From NCBI RefSeq assembly GCF_000317065.1, contig NC_019701.1:2986001-3050000 (forward strand): a stretch of DNA of 64,000 nucleotides. The letters are read 5' to 3'. The notes under the pieces were generated by a model. That model was not told the origin of the DNA. It saw only the letters and a list, made by a program, of their open reading frames with translations, and ran no database searches. Within the stretch, counting starts at the first letter, position 1. Every line of letters starts with the position of its first letter. Below, piece after piece: positions 1 to 9,544 of the stretch. The stretch is from Pseudanabaena sp. PCC 7367 (GTDB taxonomy: Bacteria; Cyanobacteriota; Cyanobacteriia; Pseudanabaenales; Pseudanabaenaceae). The position numbers and the translations under genes were made by a program.

Positions 1-48
1 GTAGTGATGTAGCAGGCAGCAGGAAAAAATCAACCGGGGTAAACAGGA

Positions 49-2670
49 ATGGCAAACAAAAAAACACGGCAGACTTCTGGGCTCCAGTCCATGTTTATGT
101 GGGGTCGAAGTGGTAGGAAGCAAGATTTGCCCAAAGATTCTCGATCGCCTTCAAGGACGAAATCTGTAAGGTCGGTTGCCAAAGATGCTCAAAAAAGCAA
201 ATCTAATCTTGAGGAATTGCAAGCCTCTTGGCTATTTAAGTGGTTGGGCAATGCCCAAATTAGGGCAAAACTATCACAAGGGTTGATTCCAATTTTCCTG
301 CTAACAGCGTTTGGCTACCTTGTTTCCTGGGGGATTTTTAACCACTATCTGCGCCAGCAAATTGAAACTCAGGCTAAGTCAGAGCTAGCGTTGATGTCAG
401 TGGAATATAACGAAGAGCTGAATCAATCCCGCTATGGCAATCGCGGCCCCGTCGAATTCAGAGTCTTGCTCGAAAGCGCCCGCAATCGGCGTACTTCTGC
501 GGTGATCAAATCCACCCTGCAAACTGAGACATCAGGAAGAGATGTATCTTTTATGACGCTGGTTGATGATCAAGCCAGGGTGATCGAAGAATCTAGCACT
601 AATGCCAGTCGTGTTGCGTTTGACCCCAATGGACTGGTTACCGAAGCTCTGGAATCAGCACGAACAGTGGTGTCCAATGAAATTATTAGCTATGCCGAAC
701 TGGAGCGTAAAAACCCAGCGCTAGCGGCGGAAATTGGTACCCCTACTACTAATCCTTTTTTTCTGGTTCATTACCGGATCGAGCCGTTGATTGCCTTTGG
801 TGATAACGCCGAAGGTGCTGTGATTACTGGGGATGTAGTTAATCTAAAGACTTCACTGGTTGATAATATTAATCAATCGATCGGTACGGGCTTTGCCGCA
901 ATTAGCATTAACGATAGTCTCCTGGCCGTGGGTAGTAAGATTGTGGGAGATAGCATTAGTGAACTGAATCAGTGGTCAGATGAGGATGCCATCGCTAGCA
1001 TTTCTGGAGACTCGCTCAAGCCGCCTGAAGCCGATGACCTGCAAGAATGGAACCGTCGCGGTGCGGCTAGTTTTTCACCGATCGCAGCCGATGACCCTAT
1101 AGTTAGAGCAATTAAACTGGATCGCCGAGGCTACACAGTTGCAGCAGCACCAATTCTCAATGCAAAAGGTCAGCCAGTTGGTGTTTTAATGCGTGGCACT
1201 GGCCATGAGAATTTAAACTCTGCACTCAGCGAGACTGGCTTATCTCTGGTCTTACTAACGGTTTTGGTTATTGGCATTAGTGTAATCCTTGGTCGGAATG
1301 TGGCCAAGCTGGTAGCAGAACCGATCGGCGATCTGGAAGACACCGCCCGACAATTTACCACCGGGAATATGAACGCCCGCGCTCGCAAGTTTGGTAACGA
1401 CGAAGTGGGTACATTATCAACTGTGTTTAACCAGATGGCCGATAATATCCGCCGCCGGGAAGCAGACCAACGCACGGCGACCCAACAAGCAGAAACCATG
1501 AGTCAAGCACTTCAAGAAGAAGTTGCTCACCTGCTCGATGTGGTATCAGAATTAGAGGATGGTGATTTTACGGTTCAAGCTGAGGTAAGTAACCTGGAAA
1601 CGGGTCTGGTGGCCGATACGCTCAATCGACTTACAGAACAGCTCGCTACGGTGATTGCCACGGTGTTGAATACGGCGCAGCAGGTAACCGCCAACGCTGA
1701 AAACCTGGAAGAATTGGCGATCGCGGTGGCAACCAACGCCCAAGAGCAGGCGCAATCCGCCGAACAAGCCAGAAACGGGATGGCGGAAGTGAACAATCTG
1801 GCTCAAAGTGCTGCCAACCAGGCGATTACCGCCAGTAGCGCCGTACAATCGGCCCAGTCCGCCGTCACCCAGGGTGAATCACAAATTATTAATTTAACTG
1901 CAGCGATCGCTAGCCTCCAGGAAGGTTCTGGCCAGATGGTGCAACGGATTAATAGTTTGGGTGAGTTTGTGGATCTGGCTAAACAATTTGTGCAGGATCA
2001 AAAACGTTTAGCCTCGCTGACCCAGGTATTGGCAATGAATGCTTCGATGGTGGCAGCAAGGGCAGTGGAACAAAAAGAACCGGATCAATTTGCCAGTGTG
2101 GCGCGGGAGTTTGAAGCGATCGCGGCGCAGGTGAACAATCTGGCGACCCAAACTGGCCAGGGACTAGCACTGCTGCAACAACGCACCGGCTTCATTGAAA
2201 TTGTGGTATCGGGGATTAACCAGGATGTTAGCGATGTGAACGAACTGGTGGATGACTTTACTGCCAGTGTGGAAAAGTCCCGACTTACCTTCGATAACAT
2301 TGAGCAAGTGACCAAACAGGTGGCCGAGATCGGACAATCGGTGACCGATTCTTCCCAGGCGATCGCTAATTCGGTCAGGAATAGTTTTACTTCGATCCAG
2401 AATATTGCTGATGTGGCAGAGCGATCGGCGCAACAAGCCCGCTTTACCCGTGAACAATCAGCCCAGATGGGAGAAATGGCACGGATGTTATTAGAAAATG
2501 TGCAGTTCTTCCGTTTGCCCAGTGACAAGCTACCCACTGAAACAACTAAGCCAGAATCAATCGATGTTCAAAGTACGGCGATCGCTGCCAATGGAAATGA
2601 CCCTGAGCTGACTGATCCTGAGAGCCCCGATCGTTTACCTGCCTTTAGTGGTAGTTCGCCCAATAGCTAA
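49..2670 (+). CDS. PilJ-like methyl-accepting chemotaxis receptor
   Basis: Membrane chemoreceptor of a type IV pilus (Pil/Hmp/Tax) chemosensory system, expected to pass signals to the CheA-like kinase encoded next. After a basic, soluble leader of about 75 residues there is a membrane segment (about 77-99), a periplasmic sensor region of roughly 300 residues that looks Cache-like (two repeated beta-rich halves, ending in a GVLMRG strand), a second membrane segment (about 397-415), a HAMP domain (416-474) and a long Ala/Gln-rich coiled coil to about 840. The hairpin tip is not the canonical MCP sequence: it reads QVLAMNASMVAAR and then FASVAREFEAIAAQV, as in PilJ-type receptors. The C-terminal tail is Pro/Ser-rich with no CheR-docking pentapeptide. 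The ATG at 49 directly follows AGGA. Upstream genes of the operon (CheY- and CheW-like) would lie outside the window. Confidence 0.88.
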   Translation: MANKKTRQTSGLQSMFMWGRSGRKQDLPKDSRSPSRTKSVRSVAKDAQKSKSNLEELQASWLFKWLGNAQIRAKLSQGLIPIFLLTAFGYLVSWGIFNHYLRQQIETQAKSELALMSVEYNEELNQSRYGNRGPVEFRVLLESARNRRTSAVIKSTLQTETSGRDVSFMTLVDDQARVIEESSTNASRVAFDPNGLVTEALESARTVVSNEIISYAELERKNPALAAEIGTPTTNPFFLVHYRIEPLIAFGDNAEGAVITGDVVNLKTSLVDNINQSIGTGFAAISINDSLLAVGSKIVGDSISELNQWSDEDAIASISGDSLKPPEADDLQEWNRRGAASFSPIAADDPIVRAIKLDRRGYTVAAAPILNAKGQPVGVLMRGTGHENLNSALSETGLSLVLLTVLVIGISVILGRNVAKLVAEPIGDLEDTARQFTTGNMNARARKFGNDEVGTLSTVFNQMADNIRRREADQRTATQQAETMSQALQEEVAHLLDVVSELEDGDFTVQAEVSNLETGLVADTLNRLTEQLATVIATVLNTAQQVTANAENLEELAIAVATNAQEQAQSAEQARNGMAEVNNLAQSAANQAITASSAVQSAQSAVTQGESQIINLTAAIASLQEGSGQMVQRINSLGEFVDLAKQFVQDQKRLASLTQVLAMNASMVAARAVEQKEPDQFASVAREFEAIAAQVNNLATQTGQGLALLQQRTGFIEIVVSGINQDVSDVNELVDDFTASVEKSRLTFDNIEQVTKQVAEIGQSVTDSSQAIANSVRNSFTSIQNIADVAERSAQQARFTREQSAQMGEMARMLLENVQFFRLPSDKLPTETTKPESIDVQSTAIAANGNDPELTDPESPDRLPAFSGSSPNS

Positions 2671-2880
2671 GGGGCAACAGCTTTTTATTGTTTAGCTTAA
2701 GCCAATGTAAGAAGTTATACCTGAAGTTAAGCAGATGAGTTTTGCCCCATTGATAATTACCACGCACTCTACTATTTCTCTTTTTGTTTCCCTGCCTAAT
2801 GATTACCAAATTTACTCCAACTAATTCTTAATTTGCTAATTCTACTCAGCCTGCCCACTGCCCCTGTTTATACATGAATC

Positions 2881-5800
2881 ATGTCTAGCCCTGATGCCGA
2901 AGCCCAACTCCAACAAGAACTGCGCCACCTGTTTGAGGTAGACACGCAAAAGTATTTGCAACTCTATGTCGATACCCTGGCACAGCTTAGCGATCGCACC
3001 TGGAAGGAAGATATCCAGCAGATCTATCGCTCTGTGCACACCGTCAAAGGCGGTGCAGTTACCGTTGGTGCCGAGGCAATTTTGCTAGTGGCAACCGCAT
3101 TAGAGGATTTGCTTTCCGATCTGCGCTATCTCGATCAGGCTCCTCCCCTAGCAGATGGTGAACTTAAAAATGTTTTGCAAGAGGGCGGCGAATTATTGGT
3201 GGCTAGTGTACAGCTAGAAGCCAGTAGTGCCGCGATCGTGGTGCAGCGGATCAATGATTTACGCACCAATGTACAGCAGCGTTATTTGCCGGATTGGAGC
3301 GAGCAGAGTCAGCTATATCAGGAGTTTGCCGAGCAGGGCTTTGATCTGGTGGTATTAGATCTAGACATGGCGCTAGAGCAATTGCCAGCACAGGGTGAAG
3401 TAGCTGCTGAAGTAATCGATGTGGCGCAGCAAACCATGACCCAATTGACCCAAATTGGCGCAGAGATGGAATTAGCCCAGGGCTGGCAAGCATTGTTGGC
3501 TCAAAGCAAGCATATATTCGATCGCCCTGATTGCAACCATTGGCGGCAAACCTGGCCAGAATACCTCCAGCATTTAAAGGAATCAGCCAAAAACGGTGGC
3601 AAAGAAGTAATTAGCCAAGTTTCAGAAGCAACGATTAGCGCACCAAACTTGATTCAGACCGAGGAAGCGGTTACGCCGATCGCATTTGCCCAGACTAATG
3701 CCCAGACTAATACGGCGATCGATCCAGCCGCAGCGGAATTACTAGAACTATTCCGGCTGGATACCCAAAAAGACATCAATACCTACTTTCGTACCGTTGA
3801 TAGCCTCAGCGAAACCACCTGGCAGCAGGATATCCAACAGCTATATCGCTCGATCCATACAATCAAAGGTGGTGCCGTAACTGTCGGTGCTGATGCGATT
3901 TTGCAGACTGCCAAGGTATTTGAGGATCTGCTCTCTGATCTGCGTTATGCCGAACAAGCTCCACCCCTGGCAGATGGCAACCTCCAGGAGATTTTGCAGG
4001 AATTAGGGGAATTACTGGTCAGTGCGCTGCAAATGGGAGCAGAGCGATCGCCCGATGCAACGGTGGCGCGGATTCAACAATTGCATCAGCAGGTCAGCAG
4101 TACCTACCTGGCGGAAATCGATGCACAAAAGCAACTGGCGATCGAGTTTGCGAATAATGGCTTTGATCTGGTAACGCTGGATCTAGAAATGGGTGTCGAG
4201 CAGTTGCCAGCAGCAGGGGATGTACCAGAAAAGGCGATTGAGACTGCCACCCAAACAATTGCCCAGCTCCGTGAAATTGGCGATGATCTTCAGTTTGCCA
4301 GCGATTGGCAAGCGTTACTCAATCAAGCTGAATCATTTGCCACCGACGCAAATCAAAATAATCAAACCTGGCAACAGGAATGGCCAACCAGGCTCAAACA
4401 ATTAAAAGAATGCGCCCGCAATGTCGGTAAACTACCTCAAAAATCTAAGCCAGTCACCCCAGCACTACCAGAGCCTGAGGTGCCAGCCGCTAAACCAATG
4501 GTCACCCTTACCCGGCCAACCACAAATGCCCCTGGCCAGTTGCCATTGCCGCCCAAGCCACTGCGCCAATCAGCGAAGTCGGCCACTACGCCCGAAACTA
4601 GACCTGCTGCGGAAGTCCAAATTCCAGTACCCCTGGAACGGCTCGATCGTTCTTCTCAATATTTAATCGAAACCTTGATGGCTACCAGGGCAACCCAGGG
4701 TTTTTATCAACAGGTATATGCCCAACTGGTGCCGCTAGTGGCGCTGGCTCAAGACGGGGTGCGTTATATTACTCAACTGCGGGAAGTACAGGATGATTTT
4801 GCGCTCACAGAAACCAATAATGATCCGGCTGGCAGCCCCCAGGTGGAGCGTTATCGCCAGGGCTATACGGCAATTAATCGCTTGCTGGAAATTAGCTTAC
4901 GCCTAACTGAACTAGGCGCAGAAACAGGCGAAGCCGCCCGCCGCACGATCGAAAGTATCGAATCGATCGATCGCAGTTTGCGGGGTTTACAACAAACGAT
5001 CGAAGAAAGTCGCCTGGTACCGTTTGAATCTCTTGCTTTGCGAGCCAGGGGCATCCTGCGGGATTTAACCATTCGGGTTGGCAAACCGGCACGCCTGGAA
5101 GTAATTGGTGCAAAGTTGGAATTAGACGCAGGCACCTTGCGTAATCTGGAACCAGTATTATTACATCTAATTCGGAACGCCTATGACCACGGCATTGAAG
5201 CCGCCGAGGAGCGCAGTCGTCTGGGTAAACCAGCCACAGGCAGAATCGAACTCAGTCTGGTGCGGCGCGGCAGTCTGTTTGTGCTAACGATTACTGATGA
5301 TGGGGGTGGCATTGATCCAGAGCAAATTACCAAAGCCGCGATCGCCAAGAAGCTTCCCCTCACCGATACCAGTAGCCCGGATAAACTTCTCGCTGTGATC
5401 TGTCAGCCAGGATTCACCTCCACCACTGCTGTTAGTGATATTTCGGGGCGGGGCGTAGGAATGGATGTGGTGCAAAGTCAAATCCTGGAAATGGGTGGTC
5501 AACTCAGTTTGCGTACTCAATTAAACGTGGGTAGTAGTTTTGTGATGCAGCTTCCGGTGCCACATTTATTTGTGCGCTGTATGTTGCTCCAGGCGGGCGA
5601 TCGCACCTTTGCAGTTCCTACTTCTGAAGTGTTCACCACCATGTTGCTCGGTGACCTATTGTGGCAAAAAACTACACCTTCCCAAGCGCCGCTGTATCCA
5701 ATCACGGTAATGGAAGAGACTGGACCCGTCCCGGCTCTAGACCTGAGCCAATATTGGCAAGGTATCCCCAACCCACGTAGTGCCATACCCACAGCGATCG

Positions 5801-6504
5801 CAGTGCGCACCAAGCGGCCTGATAGTTTGGAAGGGATCTGGCTGGTGGCAGATAATATGCTGGGGCAAAGTGATTTGCTCGTCAACTCATTACCAGATCC
5901 ACTGTTTGCACCGATCGGTATGATCGGCGTAAGTTTGCAATCCGACGGTAGGTTGATTCCAGTGATCGATGCGCCTGCGCTCATTGAAGCCTTGCTGAGT
6001 CAAGCCAGTGGTGATCTGGTGGTTACCCAGCCTGAGACTGAAGTTACCAAAACTGCAGCGATTGCCGGAGATATGTCAGGGCTGCGTGCTCGTCAGATTC
6101 TGGTGGTGGATGATGCTGCTTTGATGCGTCGCCGCCTGGAGGGTAGCTTGTCTGGGCAGGGCTATAGTGTGGTGACCTGTAGTGATGGTTTGGAGGCGTG
6201 GCAATGGTTACAAGCCCATGTCCCACCTGCGCTTGTGATTACAGATATTGAGATGCCAGGAATGGATGGATTTACGCTGATCGATCGCTGCCGTCAATCG
6301 GGTTTGCAAATGCCGATCCTGGTGGTTTCTTCGCGGTTAGCGGAAGAATGGTCAAAGGAAACGCAACGATTGGGGGCGACGGATTATTTAACCAAGGGGT
6401 TCACCACGCCAGATCTGCTCGAAAAAGTTGCTACTCTAATTGAAGAAGCTGCTGAGCAATCTGAGCAATTGGGCGATCGCCAACCCGCACCGCTGAATTC
6501 GTGA
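2881..6504 (+). CDS. CheA-like hybrid histidine kinase, two HPt domains and C-terminal receiver
   Basis: Central kinase of the chemosensory operon (PilL/HmpE/PixL type). Order: HPt 1 with phospho-accepting His53 in YRSVHTVKGG; HPt 2 with His326 in YRSIHTIKGG; Pro-rich linker (about 515-575); dimerisation helices; HATPase with N-box HLIRNAYDHG (761 onward), G1 DDGGG (806 onward) and G2 GRGVGMD (about 857); CheW-like regulatory domain (about 885-1035); receiver domain with VDD at 1076-1078 and phospho-acceptor Asp1122 in TDIEMPGMDG. The N-terminal 230 residues are a tandem duplication: both copies share TWxxDIQQxYRSxHTxKGGA, DLLSDLRY, QAPPLADG and a C-terminal WQALL-to-LKE(S/C)A(K/R)N stretch. 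It follows the receptor by 210 bp on the same strand. The role is certain at family level; the stimulus (light, surface contact or chemical) cannot be read. Confidence 0.92.
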   Translation: MSSPDAEAQLQQELRHLFEVDTQKYLQLYVDTLAQLSDRTWKEDIQQIYRSVHTVKGGAVTVGAEAILLVATALEDLLSDLRYLDQAPPLADGELKNVLQEGGELLVASVQLEASSAAIVVQRINDLRTNVQQRYLPDWSEQSQLYQEFAEQGFDLVVLDLDMALEQLPAQGEVAAEVIDVAQQTMTQLTQIGAEMELAQGWQALLAQSKHIFDRPDCNHWRQTWPEYLQHLKESAKNGGKEVISQVSEATISAPNLIQTEEAVTPIAFAQTNAQTNTAIDPAAAELLELFRLDTQKDINTYFRTVDSLSETTWQQDIQQLYRSIHTIKGGAVTVGADAILQTAKVFEDLLSDLRYAEQAPPLADGNLQEILQELGELLVSALQMGAERSPDATVARIQQLHQQVSSTYLAEIDAQKQLAIEFANNGFDLVTLDLEMGVEQLPAAGDVPEKAIETATQTIAQLREIGDDLQFASDWQALLNQAESFATDANQNNQTWQQEWPTRLKQLKECARNVGKLPQKSKPVTPALPEPEVPAAKPMVTLTRPTTNAPGQLPLPPKPLRQSAKSATTPETRPAAEVQIPVPLERLDRSSQYLIETLMATRATQGFYQQVYAQLVPLVALAQDGVRYITQLREVQDDFALTETNNDPAGSPQVERYRQGYTAINRLLEISLRLTELGAETGEAARRTIESIESIDRSLRGLQQTIEESRLVPFESLALRARGILRDLTIRVGKPARLEVIGAKLELDAGTLRNLEPVLLHLIRNAYDHGIEAAEERSRLGKPATGRIELSLVRRGSLFVLTITDDGGGIDPEQITKAAIAKKLPLTDTSSPDKLLAVICQPGFTSTTAVSDISGRGVGMDVVQSQILEMGGQLSLRTQLNVGSSFVMQLPVPHLFVRCMLLQAGDRTFAVPTSEVFTTMLLGDLLWQKTTPSQAPLYPITVMEETGPVPALDLSQYWQGIPNPRSAIPTAIAVRTKRPDSLEGIWLVADNMLGQSDLLVNSLPDPLFAPIGMIGVSLQSDGRLIPVIDAPALIEALLSQASGDLVVTQPETEVTKTAAIAGDMSGLRARQILVVDDAALMRRRLEGSLSGQGYSVVTCSDGLEAWQWLQAHVPPALVITDIEMPGMDGFTLIDRCRQSGLQMPILVVSSRLAEEWSKETQRLGATDYLTKGFTTPDLLEKVATLIEEAAEQSEQLGDRQPAPLNS

Positions 6505-6575
6505 GTTTAGGTGGATTCTAGGTAGATTTAGTGATTAAGTTAAGTTAGCCACGTAGGAGAAACGCCAATCTTGTT

Positions 6576-7001
6576 ATGCCTGAACCATTCCGCCTGTTTG
6601 TTAAACCACCCGTTGCCACCGAAAAATTAATTCTGGTGCGATCGGATAAACTCTATTTGGCGCTACCGGTTAAGGTGGTGCGGGAAGTGTTGCAGGGCGT
6701 AGCGGTAATCAAACGCAACAATCGCAATGTCACGCTCTATCAGGAACAGGCCGTACCAACGATCTGGGGTAAGAGGCAATGTCCCACTGTCGCCAAGACC
6801 AATGTGGTGATTGTGCGCACTGAGGCGCTGAAGGGTGGGCTGTTTGCGATCGCTAGCGCGAAAGTGCCTCAACTGGCTTCGGTGGCGGAATCAGAATGGG
6901 TGGCGGCAGATGCTTTGCCGGGGATCTGGCAAACCAATGGTAAGGGGTATGAAAAGAATGGCAAGATTTATACTTATACTACGGGTCTGGAACGGAAATA
7001 G
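6576..7001 (+). CDS. small CheW-like protein, degenerate
   Basis: A 141-residue protein 71 bp after the CheA-like kinase on the same strand, so probably its last operon partner. Residues 17-40 (LILVRSDKLYLALPVKVVREVL) read like the first strands of a CheW domain, where a regulator protein normally has 'the Ala-Leu-Pro ... V-x-E-V-L' pattern; later strands (VVIVRTEALKGGLFAIA) fit the second CheW sub-domain. The match is weak and the C-terminus (GKGYEKNGKIYTYTTGLERK) is unlike CheW. It may be an adaptor that scaffolds receptor and kinase, or only a lineage-specific protein. ATG start at 6576; no strong Shine-Dalgarno, only AGGAGA about 20 bases upstream. Confidence 0.6.
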   Translation: MPEPFRLFVKPPVATEKLILVRSDKLYLALPVKVVREVLQGVAVIKRNNRNVTLYQEQAVPTIWGKRQCPTVAKTNVVIVRTEALKGGLFAIASAKVPQLASVAESEWVAADALPGIWQTNGKGYEKNGKIYTYTTGLERK

Positions 7002-7010
7002 GCTGGATCG

Positions 7011-7643
7011 CTAACTGCTAGCTGGGGGAGTTTTGATCAGCGATCGCAATACCAACCCACTTAACACGCCATACACAGTAGCAGTAACTAAGCGCATCAC
7101 CCAGAACAAAATATTTATATCCACAATATTTGGGTTAGCACTATACAACCATACATCAATCAAAAGCCGGCCACCAAATAAAACCGTCTGGGTAGGAATC
7201 CATAGATGTGCAGATTTGATTTTGCCTTTTAGGGCAAAGCTTTGGGCTATTCCCACCCCCGCTCCCAGGATTAAGAATGGCATTGTTAATTCAAAATAGA
7301 AGATAAATTCAAAATAGAAGCTACCGATCGCCCTGTAGAAAATAATCCCAAAACCAACGATCGCTCCTAAGCAAAAACCTGCTGCGGTTAACCAACTCCA
7401 TCCTTTCACCGTTGGCAAAATTCTTTTCAGAGCTTGCCATTGTGCCCTACCCAGGATGTATGCACCAATGAACATGACTGGCGGAGCGACAGCGATAGTT
7501 GCATTCAGGAGGGTTTGACTGCTGGCGTTTTTGAACATCACAAAACTAATCGCAAAGGCCAGAATCACCCACAGGTTAACCAGCAAAACCCCGATCACAT
7601 TGGCGATCGTCCAGCGCTCAATAAAAGAAGTGTCTATTTGCAT
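7011..7643 (-). CDS. multispanning membrane protein, tandem paralogue 1
   Basis: Unrecognised integral membrane protein of 210 residues with about five membrane segments. It is a paralogue of the gene at 7693-8286: both begin M-x-I-x-x-F-I-x-RWTIANVIG, both carry G(R/K)AQW-x-x-LK-x-x-(L)P near residue 75, both have LWIPTQ, and both end in TAVYG(V/L)LSGLVLRSL. I place the start at 7643 and not at the upstream ATG (7664), because the 7643 start aligns with the paralogue and is preceded by the same GAGGACATAACC ribosome-binding segment; the upstream ATG belongs to the reading of a degenerate copy. The QW-x-x-LK motif is seen in several cyanobacterial membrane proteins of unknown role. Function unknown; low HIP1 and AT-rich composition compared with the neighbouring kinase gene. 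Confidence 0.75.
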   Translation of the reverse strand: MQIDTSFIERWTIANVIGVLLVNLWVILAFAISFVMFKNASSQTLLNATIAVAPPVMFIGAYILGRAQWQALKRILPTVKGWSWLTAAGFCLGAIVGFGIIFYRAIGSFYFEFIFYFELTMPFLILGAGVGIAQSFALKGKIKSAHLWIPTQTVLFGGRLLIDVWLYSANPNIVDINILFWVMRLVTATVYGVLSGLVLRSLIKTPPASS

Positions 7644-7645
7644 GG

Positions 7646-7690
7646 TTATGTCCTCATTGTCCATCGTTTAATAAAAGTATCTATTCGCAT
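7646..7690 (-). pseudogene. 14-codon remnant of a third paralogue
   Basis: Between the two membrane-protein genes, the minus strand has its own GAGGACATAACC ribosome-binding segment and ATG (7690), then reads MRIDTFIKRWT and runs at once into MRT-stop. The first eleven residues match the N-terminus of the downstream paralogue (MRINPFIKRWT); the last residues and stop match the C-terminus RT-stop of the 197-residue paralogue, including the AGGACATAACC that follows. It therefore looks like a middle copy that lost everything between its start and its end by internal deletion. It could still be translated as a short leader peptide coupled to the gene at 7643, whose ATG lies two bases after its stop. 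Confidence 0.7.
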
Positions 7691-7692
7691 GG

Positions 7693-8286
7693 TTATGTCC
7701 TCACTAGCGATCGCAATACTAAACCACTAAGTAAGCCGTAAACTGCGGTGACAAAGATTAGCAAGATGAAAAAGGTTAATATCCCGTTTATGTAGATATG
7801 GTAAAAGTTAGCGATCCGGATAAAATAAAAGATTTCAATAAAACTTAACGCCAATAGTAGTGATTGTGTAGGAATCCACAAGAACGATTTTTTGAATTTG
7901 TTTGGCAAGACACATGTTTGCACCATACCGATAAAAGCCCCAGTAAGGATGATTGCAATTAAAGCCACAAAAGCAGAACCCTGGTTGAAGTAAAAGATTC
8001 CAAAACCTATAGCTCCACCAGCCGAGTAACCAAGACTGGTTGCACAGCCCCATGTCTTAATATTTGGAATAAGTTCTTTAAGCCCCCACCATTGTGCTTT
8101 GCCCAAGATATAAGAACCGATGATGAGTACAAATGGACTGATAATCATCAGAAGAAACATTTGAGTCCACTTGTCAGCAAAAAGTGCTGGAATTAGCGAA
8201 GAGGTCAATGCTACGAACAAATAGGCCAAGCAGCTACCAATCACGTTTGCGATCGTCCAGCGCTTAATAAAAGGATTTATTCGCAT
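7693..8286 (-). CDS. multispanning membrane protein, tandem paralogue 2
   Basis: Unrecognised 197-residue membrane protein, first gene of the minus-strand tandem pair. Four to five hydrophobic segments (about 12-35, 42-62, 77-125, 145-190), with conserved GKAQWWGLKELIP and LWIPTQS. Start ATG at 8286 has AGAGGACATAACC just upstream, the same ribosome-binding segment seen before the two downstream copies. Its own last codons (GTG AGG ACA TAA) supply the ribosome-binding segment for the next start, so the copies are translationally linked. It diverges from rlmN, which starts 192 bases away. No catalytic motif is visible; function unknown. Confidence 0.75.
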   Translation of the reverse strand: MRINPFIKRWTIANVIGSCLAYLFVALTSSLIPALFADKWTQMFLLMIISPFVLIIGSYILGKAQWWGLKELIPNIKTWGCATSLGYSAGGAIGFGIFYFNQGSAFVALIAIILTGAFIGMVQTCVLPNKFKKSFLWIPTQSLLLALSFIEIFYFIRIANFYHIYINGILTFFILLIFVTAVYGLLSGLVLRSLVRT

Positions 8287-8478
8287 GGTTATGTCCTCTG
8301 ATCGATTAACCCTTAAATACTGGGGGAATTACCTGTGATACCTTTGAACCTATCGGTAAAACCGCTAAAAAAGTTAGCAAAATGTGACAGTTAGCCAACT
8401 GGTACGTGGCGATCGGCTAAGCCACTTGCTACCATATAGATTCACCTTCACCCGTTGCCGCCCATAAAATCAGCCACT

Positions 8479-9543
8479 ATGACTAATACTACCGCCGCAA
8501 AACCAGCCAAGCCATTACTAGGGCGATCGCAAACCGAGCTAACCGACTGGATCATGGCTCAGGGGCAGCCCAAATATCGCGGTAAACAACTCCATAACTG
8601 GCTGTATCACAAAGGGATTCATAACCTGCAAGAAATTACCGTTTTCCCCAAAACCTGGCGACAGGAAATGGCAGAAACCGTGGTGGGGCGATCGCAAATT
8701 CATCACCAGGTACAGACTAAGGATAAGACGCTTAAACTGCTGCTAGAGCTAAGCGATGGCGCGATCGTGGAAACTGTGGGCATTCCCACCAGCAAGCGTC
8801 TGACTGTGTGTGTATCGTCGCAGGTTGGTTGCCCGATGGGTTGTCATTTCTGCGCCACGGGCAAGGGCGGCTACGATCGTAATCTGGAAATCCATGAGAT
8901 TGTCGATCAAGTATTGACAGTGCAAGAGCAAATGGAACGACGGGTTAGCCATCTGGTATTTATGGGCATGGGCGAGCCATTGCTAAATGTGGAGAATCTG
9001 GTAGGTGCGATCAAATTGCTCAATCAGGACATTGGCATCGGTCAGCGAAATATAACCGTTTCCACCGTGGGTGTGCGCGATCGGATTCCCCAACTTGCCC
9101 AACATCACCTGCAAGCTACCCTGGCGGTAAGCCTTCATGCTCCCACCCAGGAACTTCGCCATGAGTTAATCCCTTCCGCCCAAACCTATCCGATCGAGGA
9201 TTTATTAGCCGATTGCCGCGATTATGTGGAAATTACAGGCCGCAGGATCAGCTTTGAATATACCTTGCTGGCTGGCGTGAATGATTCGCCCCAACAGGCA
9301 CAGCAATTAGCCAAACTAATTCGCGGTTTCCAAAGCCACGTCAATTTGATTCCCTATAATCCGATCGCTGATGCTGATTTCAAGCGTCCCCGCCCCGAAG
9401 CAGTGCAAACTTTCTTAGATATGCTCATCAGTATGAATGTGGCGGCTAGTGTGCGCCATACCAGGGGGATCGAGGCTGATGCAGCTTGTGGGCAGTTGCG
9501 CGGCACCCACGAAAAGTTAGCGAAAGCCAGCGATCGCACCTAA
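8479..9543 (+). CDS. rlmN: 23S rRNA (adenine2503-C2)-methyltransferase RlmN
   Basis: Radical SAM enzyme that methylates C2 of A2503 in 23S rRNA, and in many bacteria A37 of some tRNAs. The radical SAM cluster motif CxxxCxxC is CPMGCHFC (Cys118, Cys122, Cys125), followed by ATGKGG. GEPLLN, the SAM-binding GMGEP loop and the conserved C-terminal cysteine that carries the methyl intermediate (Cys337 in AACGQL) are all present. Length (354 residues) is normal. I prefer ATG 8479 over the in-frame TTG at 8455, because the family starts just before the LLGRS/LTDWI region and the extra eight residues look non-coding. Single gene, convergent with the flavoprotein at 9638. Confidence 0.95.
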   Translation: MTNTTAAKPAKPLLGRSQTELTDWIMAQGQPKYRGKQLHNWLYHKGIHNLQEITVFPKTWRQEMAETVVGRSQIHHQVQTKDKTLKLLLELSDGAIVETVGIPTSKRLTVCVSSQVGCPMGCHFCATGKGGYDRNLEIHEIVDQVLTVQEQMERRVSHLVFMGMGEPLLNVENLVGAIKLLNQDIGIGQRNITVSTVGVRDRIPQLAQHHLQATLAVSLHAPTQELRHELIPSAQTYPIEDLLADCRDYVEITGRRISFEYTLLAGVNDSPQQAQQLAKLIRGFQSHVNLIPYNPIADADFKRPRPEAVQTFLDMLISMNVAASVRHTRGIEADAACGQLRGTHEKLAKASDRT

Positions 9544-9544
9544 A

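Noticed and set aside
7011-7664. Upstream ATG for membrane paralogue 1
   Set aside because: The paralogue alignment and the conserved GAGGACATAACC place the start at 7643; the extra codons belong to the remnant copy.
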